Assembly (NCBI GenBank): GCA_003991915.1
Contig: RQTK01001024.1
Span: 63,324-127,323, forward strand
Reading direction: 5' to 3'
DNA: 64,000 nucleotides
DNA from: Elysia chlorotica
Lineage: Eukaryota; Mollusca; Gastropoda; Plakobranchidae
In this document: positions 1 to 14,441 of the stretch, piece by piece
Position numbering within the stretch: the stretch's first letter is position 1
How the letters are laid out: every line of letters begins with the position of its first letter
Notes under the pieces: generated by a model
Told to the model about the DNA's origin: nothing
The model's input: the letters and a program-made list of their open reading frames with translations, nothing else
The model's database searches: none
Made by a program: the position numbers and the translations under genes

Positions 1-236
1 CATGCTTTGTTGCCGTCTTCACTATTTTACTCGGTAACCTCTAAATAAACGGTTATCTGGGTGCTGAGATTTAGCCAAGCTGTAGCAGTACAAAATGCTA
101 TTAAAATACAAAATAAATGTGTTCTTCTAAAATAAGAGAGCAGTTTGTGAAAAAAAAATTCGTTCGTTTTGTTTTGTTTAGTCTTTTTCATTTGTTTTTC
201 TGTCACTTTGCTGGTGAGTGTTTTTTGTTTGTTTTG

Positions 237-237
237 T

Positions 238-279
<42 letters not shown>

Positions 280-280
280 T
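237..280. repeat. (TTG)n microsatellite
   Basis: About 13 uninterrupted TTG units in a T-rich stretch. Open frames across it only give poly-Val, poly-Leu or poly-Asn and are not genes. Nothing else is recognised from 1 to 1680. Confidence 0.95.
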
Positions 281-1683
281 TGTTTTTTGGGGGGAGGGGT
301 CCGGGGGGTAGGAAATCTGCTCCGATTTTTCTTTTACTTTCATTGAAATAATAACGTGCCGCCTTTTGATTAAAACCACAGTGCAAAACTGGATAAGTAT
401 ATTACGTCAACTAGTTTTGCCAAAGAATCTTAATAATGTATAGAATCAGATGGGATTCGAAGAAAGTGAGATTAAAAGAAAGAGGGGAAATGGTGTTTGA
501 ATGAGATTATAAGAAAGGGATGAAAAGGGGGGCAATATTTCACCCTCTCCCTCTCGTCAAGACTAACTGTAGCGAATGATAGATATAAAGTTAGTACCAC
601 TGCGCAATATTTGCTTAGTGCATAATTATACGTCCGTCTCTATATTATATGTATAGCGCCCAATCCACTGAACCTTCTGCGCACGGCTTGAGTAAATCCA
701 TCTGTCACTCAAACTGGCAATATATACAGAGCAGTCGATCTTACTCGTTTAAAATAAATAAAAGGCAGATTTCTAATTCAATGCATTTTCTAACACGTAT
801 CTTTGTTTATTTAAATTTGTGCCCTATGATGGCTCGTTATGTCGACAGCTCCGTGTATAGGACCTGTAAACCACGCCCACCTGGATGTCGGTTTACTAAT
901 GACCTCCCATGTACTCTTAAGTTAATAGTAATGACCGTGGCACTCACTGTTGGTCTGTGTTTCGAATAGGCCATCATACTTAGGGTCGTGGCATTGTTCT
1001 CTCACGATCTTGTTTTGAATGTAGCCTAGTTCAAATTGCGTTTGTTTTTCATGGAAATTGATATTTTCAGGGTCGTTTTTTGTTGTTTTTGTTGGGTTTT
1101 AGCCACTTGGAGCAATGCCTTAGTACATCTCCTATTGTGCCACAACTATGTCCCACACGTTGATCATCAAGGCCCTGTTAACCACGCACACTGAGCTGTC
1201 GATTTATCATTAAACCGCTGAGTACTCCTCAAGTCGGCACTCACGGATGACCAGGGTTTTGAACTTGCGATACAGTTCCACCTGTAACAAATGCAGCGGA
1301 AACGCTTAATGTCGAGGCATTGTTCTCAACCCTCACACTGTGAGCAGAAACTCGTTCGATTCACGCTGATTTGGAATATTGGTGTTATTGATTTTACTGT
1401 TGTTTTTGTTTCCTTGTTTCCACGTTACAGTGTGTACTTTACATAATAAAGCTTTTTTTTTTATCAAAGGTGAAAAGGGAGAGAGGATGGATAGAAGCCA
1501 TGAAATGAAATTAAAAGAGAGGGCGAGGGAGGGAAAACTCGAGTTAAAGATGGGTACAAGATGATAGAGGAAAAAAAAAAGAGGCAATGACATTTTTAAG
1601 TGAGACTACAAATTGAATAACATTACTAGCCTAGACATGAACAAAGGGAGATAGGGTGACATAGACATAGTGTGTGTATGAAA

Positions 1684-1693
1684 GAGAGAGCGA

Positions 1694-1765
<72 letters not shown>

Positions 1766-1821
1766 CAGACAGAGAGAGAGCAGAGACAGACAGACAGACA
1801 GAGACAGACAGACAGACAGAC

Positions 1822-1894
<73 letters not shown>

Positions 1895-1970
1895 AAGATA
1901 GACATGCAGACAGAGACAGAGGCAGAGAAAGAAGAGAGACAGACAGACAGACAGACAAACAGACAGGCAA
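1684..1970. repeat. Compound (GA)n-(GACA)n microsatellite
   Basis: A (GA)n run to about 1760 passes into (GACA)n to about 1893, then into degenerate GA/GACA sequence. It is a purine-rich array. The long open frames over it in several frames are low-complexity artefacts. Confidence 0.97.
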
Positions 1971-2351
1971 AGAGATCCAGGTTGATTCAGAAAAGAAAAT
2001 GAAAGATACATGCACTAGTGGACAATAGAGGCATGTTTGAATGAAGCACATTATTTACTGACAACACATTTCAATTACTTGCTATGACGTCACGCGCTTT
2101 ATGTATGTTGTGTGCTATCGATTAAACAAATCAAGTAAATAATGTTTCTTTGATTCTCTTTTCAAGAGTTACTCGTAACATGGATTGCTGCTTTTGGGGT
2201 AAGAGTAGGCCATAGTGTGCTTTTGGGTTGTGAGTACATGCAGTATGCTAGCTTCAAACTGCCTGGTGTGAATATATAATATTTACTTTTATATCGTTTA
2301 CCTCTTTCTTGTTTGTTGATGTTCGCTCACTGTGCATCTTTTTTTAGTCGA

Positions 2352-2478
<127 letters not shown>

Positions 2479-2934
2479 CTCTGTCTCTATATTCATTCTC
2501 TCCAACTTTTCTGCTTATCTATGTGCGACTCCTTTCAGCACTAGCACTTGCCACTCACTTGTCTCTACGTTTTTGTTTGCCTGTTCATAATGCATGGACG
2601 CCTTGATGCCTTAGGCAACCCATACTCTATAATTATCCTTGGCAATATTGTTTGAGCATGCCAATATTATGCGATGTTAGTTCAGCGCACCTCAGTGCGA
2701 GCAATTTCGCACTTTTGTGGCGACTACTGCACCGATTTGAAACAATATATTACAATTCCTCTGGTCGAAATTAAGGCGAAAGTCCATTAAGAAGACATCT
2801 TATTAACCACCGAAAGAACATTGCATTGGGCAGCTCTTTTATTAATTTTTGTCACCTAAGTTTTCAGAAGATTATATAGAATACAGAGGCATTATACAAT
2901 GGAACGGTTGCATTACATGCAGATAACTTGAAAG

Positions 2935-2936
<2 letters not shown>

Positions 2937-2987
<51 letters not shown>

Positions 2988-3113
2988 CAGAGACAGAGAC
3001 AGAGAGAGACAGAGAAAGAGAGAGACAGACAGAGAGAGAGAGAAAGAGAGAGAGCAAAATAGAGAGAGAGAAGGAGAGAGAACAAAATAGAGAGAGAGAG
3101 ATAGAGAGAGAGG
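2937..3113. repeat. (GA)n-rich degenerate microsatellite
   Basis: A pure GA start decays into GACA, GAAA and CAAAAT interruptions, ending in a G-run at 3112-3123. Confidence 0.95.
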
Positions 3114-3536
3114 GGGGGGGGGGTCAAAACATGATTATGCGTATGTCTATATAATGATAAGTAAAACAACCCGCGGCCTATGGTCCAATGACTTCCAATA
3201 CTTCGTTGTTATAAGGCACAGAGCGTGAAAGAAAAATAGAGTGGTACTGTCAATGCTGACTCCAACAGGCCATTCTTTCGGGGCTATTTGTCTTCCTTTT
3301 TATGGGATCCATATGTTTAAAGCATTGAATAAGCTGGGACCCGTAAATAGCACAGCAATGGACAAGGTTTGGACTCCAGCAGACAAAAATAAGAATGTGG
3401 AGAGTCTCCGGATTGAGGCCTTGTCCGAACGCTAATCCTCTGAAGCGCTTTTACAAAGTACTCCATTGTACCAAAGGTGTAAACAACATACTTTGCCCCC
3501 TCTAACTCTAAAAATCCACCCTCTTACTTCCCCTTG

Positions 3537-3656
3537 GTCTGTCTGTCTGTCTGTCTCTCTCTCTCTGCCTCTCTGTCTGTCTCGTTTCTTTCTCTCTTTT
3601 TCTCTGTGTTTGTCTCTCTTAGTCTCATTTCTCTCTCTGTCCCTCTCTTAGACTCT
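3537..3656. repeat. (GTCT)n/(CT)n degenerate microsatellite
   Basis: GTCT units followed by interrupted CT repeats. Pyrimidine-rich on the plus strand. Confidence 0.9.
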
Positions 3657-3704
3657 CTCTAAATAAAATGATAGATTGATATTTGCTGAAATCTAGTATT
3701 GGCC

Positions 3705-3772
3705 AATGGTGATATCGAACAGGGATCTCCTTAATGGAAGCCAAGCGCTCTGCCACTGAAGCCGGCTTTGCC
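3705..3772 (-). repeat. tRNA-derived SINE head fragment
   Basis: Read on the minus strand it contains an A-box-like AGTGGCAGAGCGCTTGG, an anticodon-arm-like region and a B-box-like CTGTTCGATA with near-correct spacing. It abuts a C-run (3774-3786). No good acceptor-stem pairing is visible, so it is called a SINE head or tRNA pseudogene rather than a functional tRNA. Confidence 0.55.
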
Positions 3773-4174
3773 CCCCCCCCCCCCCCAAGCTCCTTTTTCC
3801 CACTACCAAACATACCCGTCCAGCCGTGGTATTAAAAAAAACGCATAATGCATAAGGTCCTTACACATCCTTATGCAATATGTTGTGTGTATATATTTTT
3901 TATCGTGAACCATGATTTCTTTTATTCTTAAGCGTGATTAAACTCCGTTCAAAATGTGTTGAACCAGTTTGGAAGTGATCCAAATCCAATAGCCATAAAT
4001 CAAGCACAAAAGTCTAGTAAACTAGTAAACTAAGCAAAACGAAATACCCTTGTAGTCTTCCGATTGAATAGATCGGATCATAACTGTGTGTTGACGCAAG
4101 TTTACATAAGTATTAATCCTCTGGTCAGAACGAGCGGGCACCAATGAAAGCACTAATGGGTTTTGTCTCGGCGA

Positions 4175-4291
4175 CTGGTACAGGGTATCCCCCTACAGGT
4201 CCTGTGCTTGTCTGTAACTTATGAACTTTGTGTGACATGTTCGCACTTTATAATTACCCTTGGTACTATCTCCCCCCTCTCTCTCTCTATC

Positions 4292-4358
<67 letters not shown>

Positions 4359-4456
4359 ACAGGGTATCCCCCTACAGGTTCCGTGCTTGTCTGCAACTTA
4401 TGAACTTCGTTTGACGTGTTAGCACTTGATAATATTACCGTTAGTGCTCTCTCTTC

Positions 4457-4499
<43 letters not shown>

Positions 4500-4500
4500 C
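4175..4500. repeat. Tandem duplication of about 185 bp containing a (CT)n tract
   Basis: The block CAGGGTATCCCCCTACAGG with about 70 bp of following sequence, then a CT tract, occurs at 4180 and again at 4361 with a few substitutions. The CT tract is part of the duplicated unit. Confidence 0.9.
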
Positions 4501-4578
4501 CTTTCTAATTTGTTTTCATATGAGTTTATTAGGAAGATGAAAAATACCTATGTGTGTGCTCAATATGTTCTACATCTA

Positions 4579-5062
<484 letters not shown>

Positions 5063-5311
5063 GTATAACGATCTATCTAAGTAACGTTAATAACATAAAT
5101 GTTTCAATCCTTCATGATACATTCTAACAACTCATATATCTAAACTTATAAGTTTCAATAGTCCTGTTCCTGTTGCTGTATTGCCTTCCACCAATAAACA
5201 TTGGTGCCGTTAAGTCCACAAAGGAGCACAGTGCTCTTCTACAAGAGCCAATTATAAAACATTCTGTACACATGTAAAGTACCGGACATTATGCCTTGCA
5301 TGGCCTCTGAG

Positions 5312-5344
<33 letters not shown>
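5312..5344. repeat. (CA)n microsatellite
   Basis: About 16 CA units. Single-copy-looking AT-rich sequence without a recognisable gene surrounds it (5063-5609). Confidence 0.95.
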
Positions 5345-5348
<4 letters not shown>

Positions 5349-5609
5349 CTCTTATACGAGGCTTCCATAATTAATTCAATCAAAGAAGTAAACAAATAGT
5401 TGCATGTAGACCAAGGACATTTTTAATTATTACTGATAGGTTCGGCAGTGGGAGAGTTAACATTGTTCAGCAAATATGCTGGACAAAAATAGTAATTTAA
5501 ACTCCTAGAATCATTCTGTCCCAACTATGAACAAAAATTAATCACTGTTAATTATAGTGTGCAAAAATATACACCCACCATGATTGTCAGATTAAATACC
5601 ACTCTGCCC

Positions 5610-5660
<51 letters not shown>

Positions 5661-5663
5661 ACA
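5610..5663. repeat. Poly-C run followed by (CA)n
   Basis: About 37 consecutive C then about 8 CA units. Such a run is error-prone, so its length is unreliable. Confidence 0.95.
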
Positions 5664-6006
5664 AAAAACATAAACAGAAGAAAAACAACCCAACACAAAA
5701 AGCCTTAAACCATGCCTTTATTAACTTTTATTGGGTTTTCCCTTAACATACCTCTAAAATAATAACTGTTTTACGAGTTAGCATTTTTAACAATAGATAC
5801 GCCAAGCTTCACCGTTCACGTGTAATGTACTGTTTTTAGCATTAAAAACGTACCAATACGCAATGCACATAGCAATGACAAAATAATATAAAAGGATAGC
5901 CTTTTACTGCGCCAGAGCCGCCAAAACCACAATCCAACCAACCAGCTCAGCGTATCATGAGGCCCATTTTAGCTCAAAATTAAAAATTAAAAACACAATG
6001 GTTTGA

Positions 6007-6044
6007 TGTTGTTGTTGTTTTGTGTGTTTTTGTGGTTTTGTTGT

Positions 6045-6083
<39 letters not shown>
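6007..6083. repeat. (GTT)n microsatellite
   Basis: GTT units with a few GTTTT and GAT interruptions. Confidence 0.93.
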
Positions 6084-6084
<1 letters not shown>

Positions 6085-6344
6085 TTGTCTGAGGTTGGTA
6101 GCCAAGTTGCACCATTGCTTTTAAACTGTAGAGCAGTAAGTACAACGTCGTAATCGTAATCGCTCCCGTCGTAACCCTTTTAATTCGGTTCCAACACGCC
6201 AAACCTAAATGAAATTCTCATTGTATAAACTCTGGGCTTATTATAAGCAACGACAGGCAGTGGAATAAACATTACGATTTAATCGATTCAAACTATAACA
6301 GCGGCTTATGATTTATTGCAAGCTTACGATTATAATGCAAAGTC

Positions 6345-6460
6345 AGGCGATTTTACGTGCTGCCCCACGAAGACAGTGCTGGGTTACCAAGATTCCTGCC
6401 TCAACCAACCACACTTTACCGTGACACCGACCCAAAAAGGGGACGATATTGTACAAATTA
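6345..6460 (-). repeat. Diverged SINE remnant
   Basis: On the minus strand the order of blocks (ATTGGTTGAGGCAGGAATC-like, then GTGGGGCAGCACGTAAAAT) matches the central-to-tail part of the window's better SINE copies. Head and terminal tail are not recognisable. Confidence 0.5.
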
Positions 6461-7099
6461 ATTTTTGACAAGTTCGCCCCGTATTTGCCTGTACTGTAGG
6501 GTCTAAAATATTCCTCCAGAACATTTTTGGGCACTTTGTACAGAAACAGATTTAGACGCCAACTTACTATTTATCTAGAGGCCATAGTTGGGCGCCTACA
6601 TTTGCTTTCTCTCTGTACTTATCACCTTTAGTATCATGACTTGGAATGTTCATGATCAGGCAGGTTAGCGCAGCACATTTGCTACCACATAGAGTTGGGA
6701 TCTTCAACTGAAAGTATTCCATCTTGAGTGACGATTGTAAAAAGAAATTTGAAGACGGCAGTTCCATTTAAAGATACAGATCTTATCCACTGCCAAGATT
6801 TGTTTGTCACGAAGTCCAATACCATTAAACGTGATCAAATAAGAAAGATCTCTTGGCATCTATGGTGTAGTCTACTTTAAAAAACAAACAATAAAAACCA
6901 CAAGAAATAATTATATTCTATAGGGTATGGGATATCAATACAATTTCAAAGTTTCAAAATCTGAAATTATGTCTATATGCGTGTGCCAGCGTATGAAGGA
7001 GTTTTAGGAATAAGATTTCGCAAAAAATAAGTAAATCATGAGAGGTATTCAACAAACAAACGTCATGCATTCAAAAGTGTCATTTTACAGTAGATCTAT

Positions 7100-7127
7100 T
7101 TGTGTGTGTGTGTGTGTGTGTGTGTGT
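7100..7127. repeat. (GT)n microsatellite
   Basis: About 14 GT units. Confidence 0.95.
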
Positions 7128-7364
7128 TCACCTTAACATGTTCTCTTTTAAAGACAAGAATAAGCCACTCTTCAAAGTGTCAGTTTGTAGTAGATCTTTT
7201 TTTTTCCCCCATTTCATGTAGTGGATGTAATCTTTGTGTAGATTCCTTACACGGCGATTTGCACTTGGACCCTCTAGTTGCTTAGTCTAGAGAACCATCC
7301 ACTGAGCTGCCTGGCGCCCCTTCATCCTGTCTTTCCCTCTTTGAAGAGGGATTATATAGAAAAA

Positions 7365-7388
7365 TGGATAGATAGATAGATAGATAGT

Positions 7389-7427
<39 letters not shown>

Positions 7428-7428
7428 T

Positions 7429-7510
<82 letters not shown>

Positions 7511-7511
7511 T

Positions 7512-7558
<47 letters not shown>
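7365..7558. repeat. (GATA)n microsatellite
   Basis: About 48 GATA units with three GTTA or TATA interruptions. It is the reverse-complement motif of the TATC arrays elsewhere in the window. Confidence 0.97.
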
Positions 7559-8000
7559 TACCACAGGGGAAATCCTATTCGGCCTCAGTGTTACAAGTAC
7601 AGTTGCCTCCTCGGTGGTCAGCTGTCCTATTATCTCCCCGATCTGCCAAGATCAGCCTACAGCCATGCCTGACTGACCGACTGACTGCCAGAGTGCAGGG
7701 AGAAAGTTTGCCGGTTTGGACTTGTCAGCAGCGCGTCGGAGCTCGTGCTGATAGGTCGAGTTGAAAATGTGACATAAAATTCAATAATCTGTCTTCAAAT
7801 CTATCGCCCTTTCGGTCTCTGCGGCTCTTTCACCGATACTTCATTTTTTTCCCTCCCGTTAATCGCCATGTCTGTCTGCCTTATAGTCTGTTTATGTACC
7901 ACCTTTGTCCCCCTCTGCAGCTGTCTCTATGTCTCTATTCCTCTATTTTTCTGTCTATCCATATCTTTATATTGTCTTATCTATCTGTCTTTCTTACTCT

Positions 8001-8010
8001 CCGCCGCCTT

Positions 8011-8064
<54 letters not shown>
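8001..8064. repeat. (CT)n microsatellite
   Basis: About 30 CT units at the end of a pyrimidine-rich 200 bp stretch starting near 7860. Confidence 0.95.
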
Positions 8065-8069
<5 letters not shown>

Positions 8070-8099
8070 AGCAAAATAATGTAAAACAAACAACAAATT

Positions 8100-10690
8100 A
8101 TTTTGGAACCTTTCTGGCTTAAATTGTCATGTTTTCTTTTGACGCTTTTAATGAAATCCATAAGCGACACCTAATCAATCTTTCTTGACAATCCGAATGG
8201 TTGATACCCCGGTACTGAATAATGTTATATTATATTATAAGCTACGCTTGATCATAAACAAGGTCCCTTGCCACTTAGCTTTACATGTTGTTTATATAGG
8301 GTCTGCACGTTCTAAATTAAAATTCAAAACAAAACAATCAAAATGCTGATGATTTGTTTTCAAAACTTGCGATCTGTCAGTTTGAATAAATACAAGCTAA
8401 TGAGGGCATGATTCGTTGAAGACAAACTAGTTGAATGGAACGTCAACAAAAAAAAGAAAATGGAAAGTAGATTACTTCAACAACTCAATGCGACATTTAT
8501 TTATAATATGATAACGGAAATATTTTTTTTGTTTTGTCAGTTGTAAATTGGATATGTTTCTATTAAATGTAATAACGTTTACTTTATTTTGTTTTTTCCT
8601 TTATGTGAAGTAGAGCGGTTTAAGAAATCCTGATTTATGAAGTTTAGAAGATTAAAATAATTTGACGGTATCCTTAAACGATAGATTATTTTTTCAACTA
8701 TTCAGTTTGAAAGCTAGAGAATGCTCCCTGCTGCGCCTTCAATGAAGATTGAGATATTCAGGTTATCCACACAAAAAAAAATTAATATTCAAAAAATGAG
8801 GCGTTCTGCAAGCCCATTGAAAATATCAAAACACGACAGGGTTCTTTATCCATGAGACATAGGCTATAGGCATAACAACTCCGCGATGTAATATGATCTT
8901 AAGCTTTGATATTTTTCAATAGAGATATAAATAATTGGCTGCAGGTGGCACCAGCTTATTCAACAGATTTAGATCTAAGCCCTTCCGTTTTAAATTAAAC
9001 TTGAATGAACAGGTAAAATGTTTTTGAACAACTAAATGAAGGGGACGTCTTTGACAAGTCCCAAAATAGAAAACTCTATCCAGGATTAAACTAGAAAAGA
9101 AAAAAAGAATAGTAAACTTGTTTATTAAACATGAGTTCCATGGCCCCCCTTATCTAAAACATTTTCAGCCAGTGTGGCGGATCCAGGGAACCAATATCTA
9201 TATTATAGACCTATCAATACCTTCGTAGATCGATGACGGCCTGAAGGCAGTGTGTTCAGTCAGTCACTGACACATTCATTACAGGCTTTGTGCTCCACAC
9301 GGCGATCATTGAGGACATAATCGCACCCGTTAGACTTGGCGTTTTCCCATCACACATCAGATATATAAGATAAGACATTATAAGTTATTATATACTTTCA
9401 TGTCCACCCAAGAAAAATTGTAATTTTATTTACACCTCTAACTACTGTATAACTACCCGTAATATATAGTTTCGGATAGAGCTACTAGTGCATGCTGGTG
9501 CAGATTACCATACGGTCATGTCAGTGCGTGTGAATCTATTGTTATCGTCCTCGTCTTCTCTATGACCCCCATCATCGCAACACCTCTGTTGTCGGAACCA
9601 CGGCGGTAGAGTCAGTGCGTGTGTGACTGTGTGCCGCACTAACCAGATCTGTGCTGAAGGCCGAGGTCGCCTGGATCTAGACTGGAGATCTAAGAAGTTC
9701 AATGAGCCCTGGTGCCTGGAACCGGCTTACATCTGAGAGGTCCCAGTTATGTACGCTTAGACTTACATTCAAATCACCTGGCCAGCTGACGCACGCCTGG
9801 GTTTCCATTCTCGGATTTTCTACGTAGGTCTGTCAGGTAAATAACCGCCTACACTGTTTATATTGCCATTTACATGATTAATGTAGGCATAGCATAGATA
9901 GTTAAACTTTTATATGTTCTCTGTTTCTTGCGATGTTGTACAGCATTAAATTTACATCAAAGAGATTAAGATTTTATTTAATAGATAAAAAAGCAATTTT
10001 GGTGACAAAAAAATACAACAGCGGCAATAACCACAATAACAAAACAAAAGCAGTAGCAGCCACAGCAGCAAAAATGTATACTTCATGCAATTCCTCTACC
10101 ATACAGAACATAACGAAAAACAGAAACGTAACAAACGCAAAACCACCAGCAAAATAATTTGTATAGGCTTCTGTACAGTAAGACTAATTATACATTAAAA
10201 AGTAAAAAGCTCAGCCACAACGACAACAAGAAAACAAATCCACCAAACACAACAATATCCCAAGTTTTACAAGAACAACAAGTAGGCTACAACAACACTG
10301 ATAACAACACTGTAATCGATATACCTACTTTTACGTTCAAATTTTTTTCTTCAAAATTTTATAAGCTAATCCGTGGACTGAGCGCTGTGTGTGATTCTAA
10401 ACCTTTTGTCAGGATTCGCATAGAACTAAACTGTTAGGCTACCTTCTATTCATACCCGTACCTATCAAACTGTTTTAGCTGCGGTACTTGCCTTACTGGG
10501 TACTGATAAGTCGATACGTTATTTGCACGAACGTGTTACAAGAAAGCCAAGAGACCCAAGTCTAGAGTTTCTAGGAATCGCAAGTGGGGATAGCAAGTTC
10601 AATGTTTCTATAAAATTGGATTCCTGACTAAGAGTATTTTTTACGCCTTATAAGATCCCACAGAGGAAACTAGGAGACGTTTAACCTAGA
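8100..10690. other. Gene-free AT-rich stretch
   Basis: No open frame longer than 92 codons, no recognisable protein motif, no SINE head or tail and no long tandem array was seen. Short A/T runs are common. Treated as intergenic. Confidence 0.6.
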
Positions 10691-10691
10691 G

Positions 10692-10702
10692 GGAGAAAGA
10701 AA

Positions 10703-10760
<58 letters not shown>
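10692..10760. repeat. (GA)n microsatellite
   Basis: About 33 GA units after a GAAA/GGGA start. It lies directly beside the 3' end of a minus-strand SINE. Confidence 0.95.
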
Positions 10761-10763
<3 letters not shown>

Positions 10764-10775
10764 TTAAGTTGTGCG

Positions 10776-11045
10776 AGTTGACTTGGTTTAACGTCTTACG
10801 TCAGCACTTTATAGGCTATATAATGTGGACGGGACCCAAGGCTAACGTCTGTAAATTTTATGTGCTGCCACACGCGAGACCGGTTGGGGACACCACGACT
10901 TCTGTCTCAGCCAATCACATTATACTGACACCGACCAAACCACAGGTACAGGGGACTTCATCGGACAAAAAAATATAACGATCATGGGATTCGATCCGCG
11001 GACCTCCCGATCAGGAGAACAAAGGATATACGCAACGCCCAGCAA
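10776..11045 (-). repeat. tRNA-derived SINE, near full length
   Basis: On the minus strand: a head with a B-box-like GGATCGAATCCC after a GGAGGTCCGC block, a linker containing GTCGGTGTCAGTATAATGTG, the central AGACAGAAGTCGTGG and TGTGGCAGCACATAAAATTT blocks, and a tail ending GACGTTAAACCAAGTC. It shares its linker type with the copies at 17895, 20664 and 30010, and its tail with all copies. Confidence 0.8.
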
Positions 11046-11049
11046 GTCT

Positions 11050-12548
11050 GTGTTATCTTTTCTTGAACTGTACTATGTAAGGCATTTTTTTATTTGCAAG
11101 AACTGTCTTTTCATATCAATAATATACGTCGTAAGAAACTCGTTCCATTTCTCATTAAGGAGATTTTAAATAAATGGAAACGTCATTGCTTTACCGAACG
11201 TCGCGAGGTTTGTTGTTCTATACCTAATTAGGAATCTGTCTCCAATGTTAATTTCCATTGTAGTCGCTGGGTGATTCCTGACTCATCAGCTGTCACGTTG
11301 GTCTCCCATATCAGTGTGTATTACAGTAAGAGAATACTTATTTCTTCAATTAAAAAAAAAACAACAACAAAAAAACAAAACAACAACAATACAGACATGT
11401 TGTATATAAATCAGCCAATAGGTTTTAAACTGTCAGAGTTGTGTTTGCTTAGTTGAAATTGCCGTCTTTCCATTGTGTGCTTAACACCGCAGGCAACTTT
11501 TCATTTCCTACTACAGAGAGATATGGAAGTAGACATGCCTTTGTTTTACTAAAATTTGAGGAGATTTTCTGGTTTCACAAATTATAAACTTGTTCTTATT
11601 GTTTATTCTGACATTATGATCCCCGAACGGCTTGTCACAACTGAGCTCCTTTTTAATCGTTATAAAATTAATGTTAGCCTGACTATCCACTTTAGTATGT
11701 CCAAGAGAAAGCGAATCTATTATTTTGCTCTTTCTACACATTTGACACATAGAAGTAAATATTTATAAAAGAGTGACGAATCGACTTCTGTATTTTGTAT
11801 GCCGTGCATAAATAATGTATTTTTTATTGCTAATAATTATTAGACCATACAAACTGCGTTTGCTCTTTTTGCAAGTAATACCTATCATTGAGATTTTGAG
11901 GATATTCAGGAGTGGTAACACTTTTTCAACAAGCAAAATGTTTACATTAATAGAATGTATGATACTTTCTTGCATGATTATATTATTATAAAACCCTAGT
12001 CTATATAATATAGTATAAATATTATTTATACGCTACATTCATTTAAGTAAATCTTTTGCAATAACACTGATCAATAAATAGGTGAAAAAATATAAAGAAA
12101 AAGAAAAGATAGAAAATCGAAAGGAGTTAGTTTACAGCCAATTGTTTTGAGAAGCTTTGTTTCTTATCGATGAAAGAGTTTTTCGTTGTTTTTAATAGGC
12201 TTCAGAGACTCCAAAACATGTAATTCCAAAAGATATTGGATATACTTTGGTTACAATAATAACAAACAAATGAGCAAAGTGGTATGATGTATAAGTGGCA
12301 AAGTCCTATATTTGCGGGGGGGGGGGGGATACAATAATGAGACACCCAGAGAAATAGGGATTTATGCTACACAGGAGACGTCCGTTGGTTCTTGTGATCT
12401 GGACGGTCGGAGCATTTTAAAACGCCGCCAGCTCTGCAGAGGTTAATGGACAGCATTTCTGGTGGGAAGTGTTGGCGATGTACGAGGCTCGGAGTCTTGA
12501 GATATCTTTATAAATATCTACATAATTATGTACATCTATATAGTGCGA
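11050..12548. other. Gene-free AT-rich stretch
   Basis: Only short open frames without recognisable motifs. A 13-base G-run lies at 12316-12328. Nothing else was identified. Confidence 0.6.

Positions 12549-12646
<98 letters not shown>
12549..12646. repeat. (GA)n microsatellite with GATA start
   Basis: Three GATA units run into about 44 GA units with one GG interruption. Confidence 0.96.
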
Positions 12647-12647
<1 letters not shown>

Positions 12648-12983
12648 TAGCGCTTTGATAAACCTCGCCTAAGTTGCCCATGGGACTCTTTCCATTGCTT
12701 GATCATCTACGGTCATCTCTGTAGCCTTCATAGAGCCTGGGTGGAATGTACTTGACTTAATGGATGGCTGCAAAAAATACAAATTGAATACCGTTTGTGT
12801 TAATATGACTGTACAATCATTTAAGTGATGAAACACGTTTTAAAATTATTATTTTTTTCGAACCTAATTTGCATGATCTTTCTTTATTTTTTTTATTTTA
12901 AGAAACATTTTAGAGCCGTTTTTTAATAAGCATTCGTCTTTTTCTCCCCCTCCTCTTTTTTTACCCCAGATTTTGTGAGGTTA

Positions 12984-12989
<6 letters not shown>

Positions 12990-13023
<34 letters not shown>

Positions 13024-13110
13024 GGTCAACGCCTGAGTTATTATTATGCATAGCATAGCAATATCGATACATGTGCGGGGTTTTCGTTTTGTTTGTGTGT
13101 GTGTGTGTGC
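12990..13110. repeat. Two (GT)n microsatellites
   Basis: GT runs at 12990-13021 and about 13093-13110, separated by unique sequence. Confidence 0.93.
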
Positions 13111-14405
13111 TTTCTTTTTCTAAATATTACAGCCTAGCATTAGCGACCGAAGATTTCGTCTGCACCTCCTTACTTATCTTAAAGATATAACCCTTTAATG
13201 TTGTTGTTTTTTTTTTTTATTCTCAAAAGAGTCCATTTGGATTTTTAGACTCTTTGAGTGCCTTCGAAATTAGTAATTAATAAGCAATGACTTAAGTATA
13301 AATCATTATGAAAAACTTCTTGCAGTGTTGGCTCCCGTTGATTGATTGATTAATGTACGAATCTAGTTTACAAAAAAATGGTGATCGCAATGCAGCTGTA
13401 GAGAAGGCTAGAAAAACTTTAGCGCTTTTTTTTCAGGTTACATGCTTTAGCGTTTGATAAACCACCACGTACATCTAATGGTCGTTTCCTTTTCAAATGT
13501 ATATATATATGAATTTGTTACTCGACGAATTATGCAAAGTACGAGAGCGCAGTGTGAGAAAGTAGTTCATTGTGACGTTATAGTTTACAAACAATATTTT
13601 TTAAATATCTTTCACATAGGAACAACGATATACCTGGGGAAAAAAGAGAGAGAATTTCAGGGGGTAGCCGTCCTTTACGTCTGAGCCTCAATTTGATGGT
13701 TACAAATGCCAGTTGCCAATTCTGAAGGACATACTTTTTAAATGTTGACATTTACACATAAAGGGTTACTTGGCAACTCTCATTATAATTACAGTACATG
13801 TACTTCAGTGGATTGGAACAAGAAAAGTTTCAATTTCTTATGACGCTTTGCCTTTTCTTAGGTTCAATATAATTTAGTAGCATCTATAGAAGTGCCAAGC
13901 TGAGTTGTTTTCCTTTTTAAAAAGACGATAACAAGACAAGAATTAAAATAAGCTGTAAGTTGTTTGTTGATGTTAACGTTAAAATATTCATTTCATATGC
14001 TATTCTAGCCAAAGGAAAAGGGAGAAGAAAATACGTAAAAAGGGCAGATAGAACTTTTGCAATGTAGATCTTCTTTCTTTATCAGAATTAATTATAATTG
14101 GAAAGTTTCAAAACATGTGTTAACTTTTAAAGATTCAGACTGAGAAACCAAAAAAATTAATGCATTGAAATCCAAGTCAATTTATTACCATAAAGGTTGC
14201 ATTAATTTTTATTGGTTTCGTGATACAAAGCGATATAAAGCCCTGATTTGCGATCTGTCAATTTCTCGTCGGCTTGGGAAAAATTATCTTTGTCGATAAG
14301 CCATAAAATCTGTACGTGTAAAGTACGTGTAACGTGTTCTGTCTAGATTTAGGCTGAATGCACCAAAGGCTGCAGCAATACGTTTCTGTGCGGATGTATA
14401 GTGTG

Positions 14406-14441
<36 letters not shown>

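Noticed and set aside
1606-2051. Several overlapping open frames of up to 141 codons rich in Leu/Ser/Cys/Val or Arg/Glu/Asp
   Set aside because: They are translations of (GA)n/(GACA)n in every frame. Similar artefacts occur at 2313-2606, 2864-3169, 17587-17805, 22552-22800, 23621-23960 and 36060-36190.
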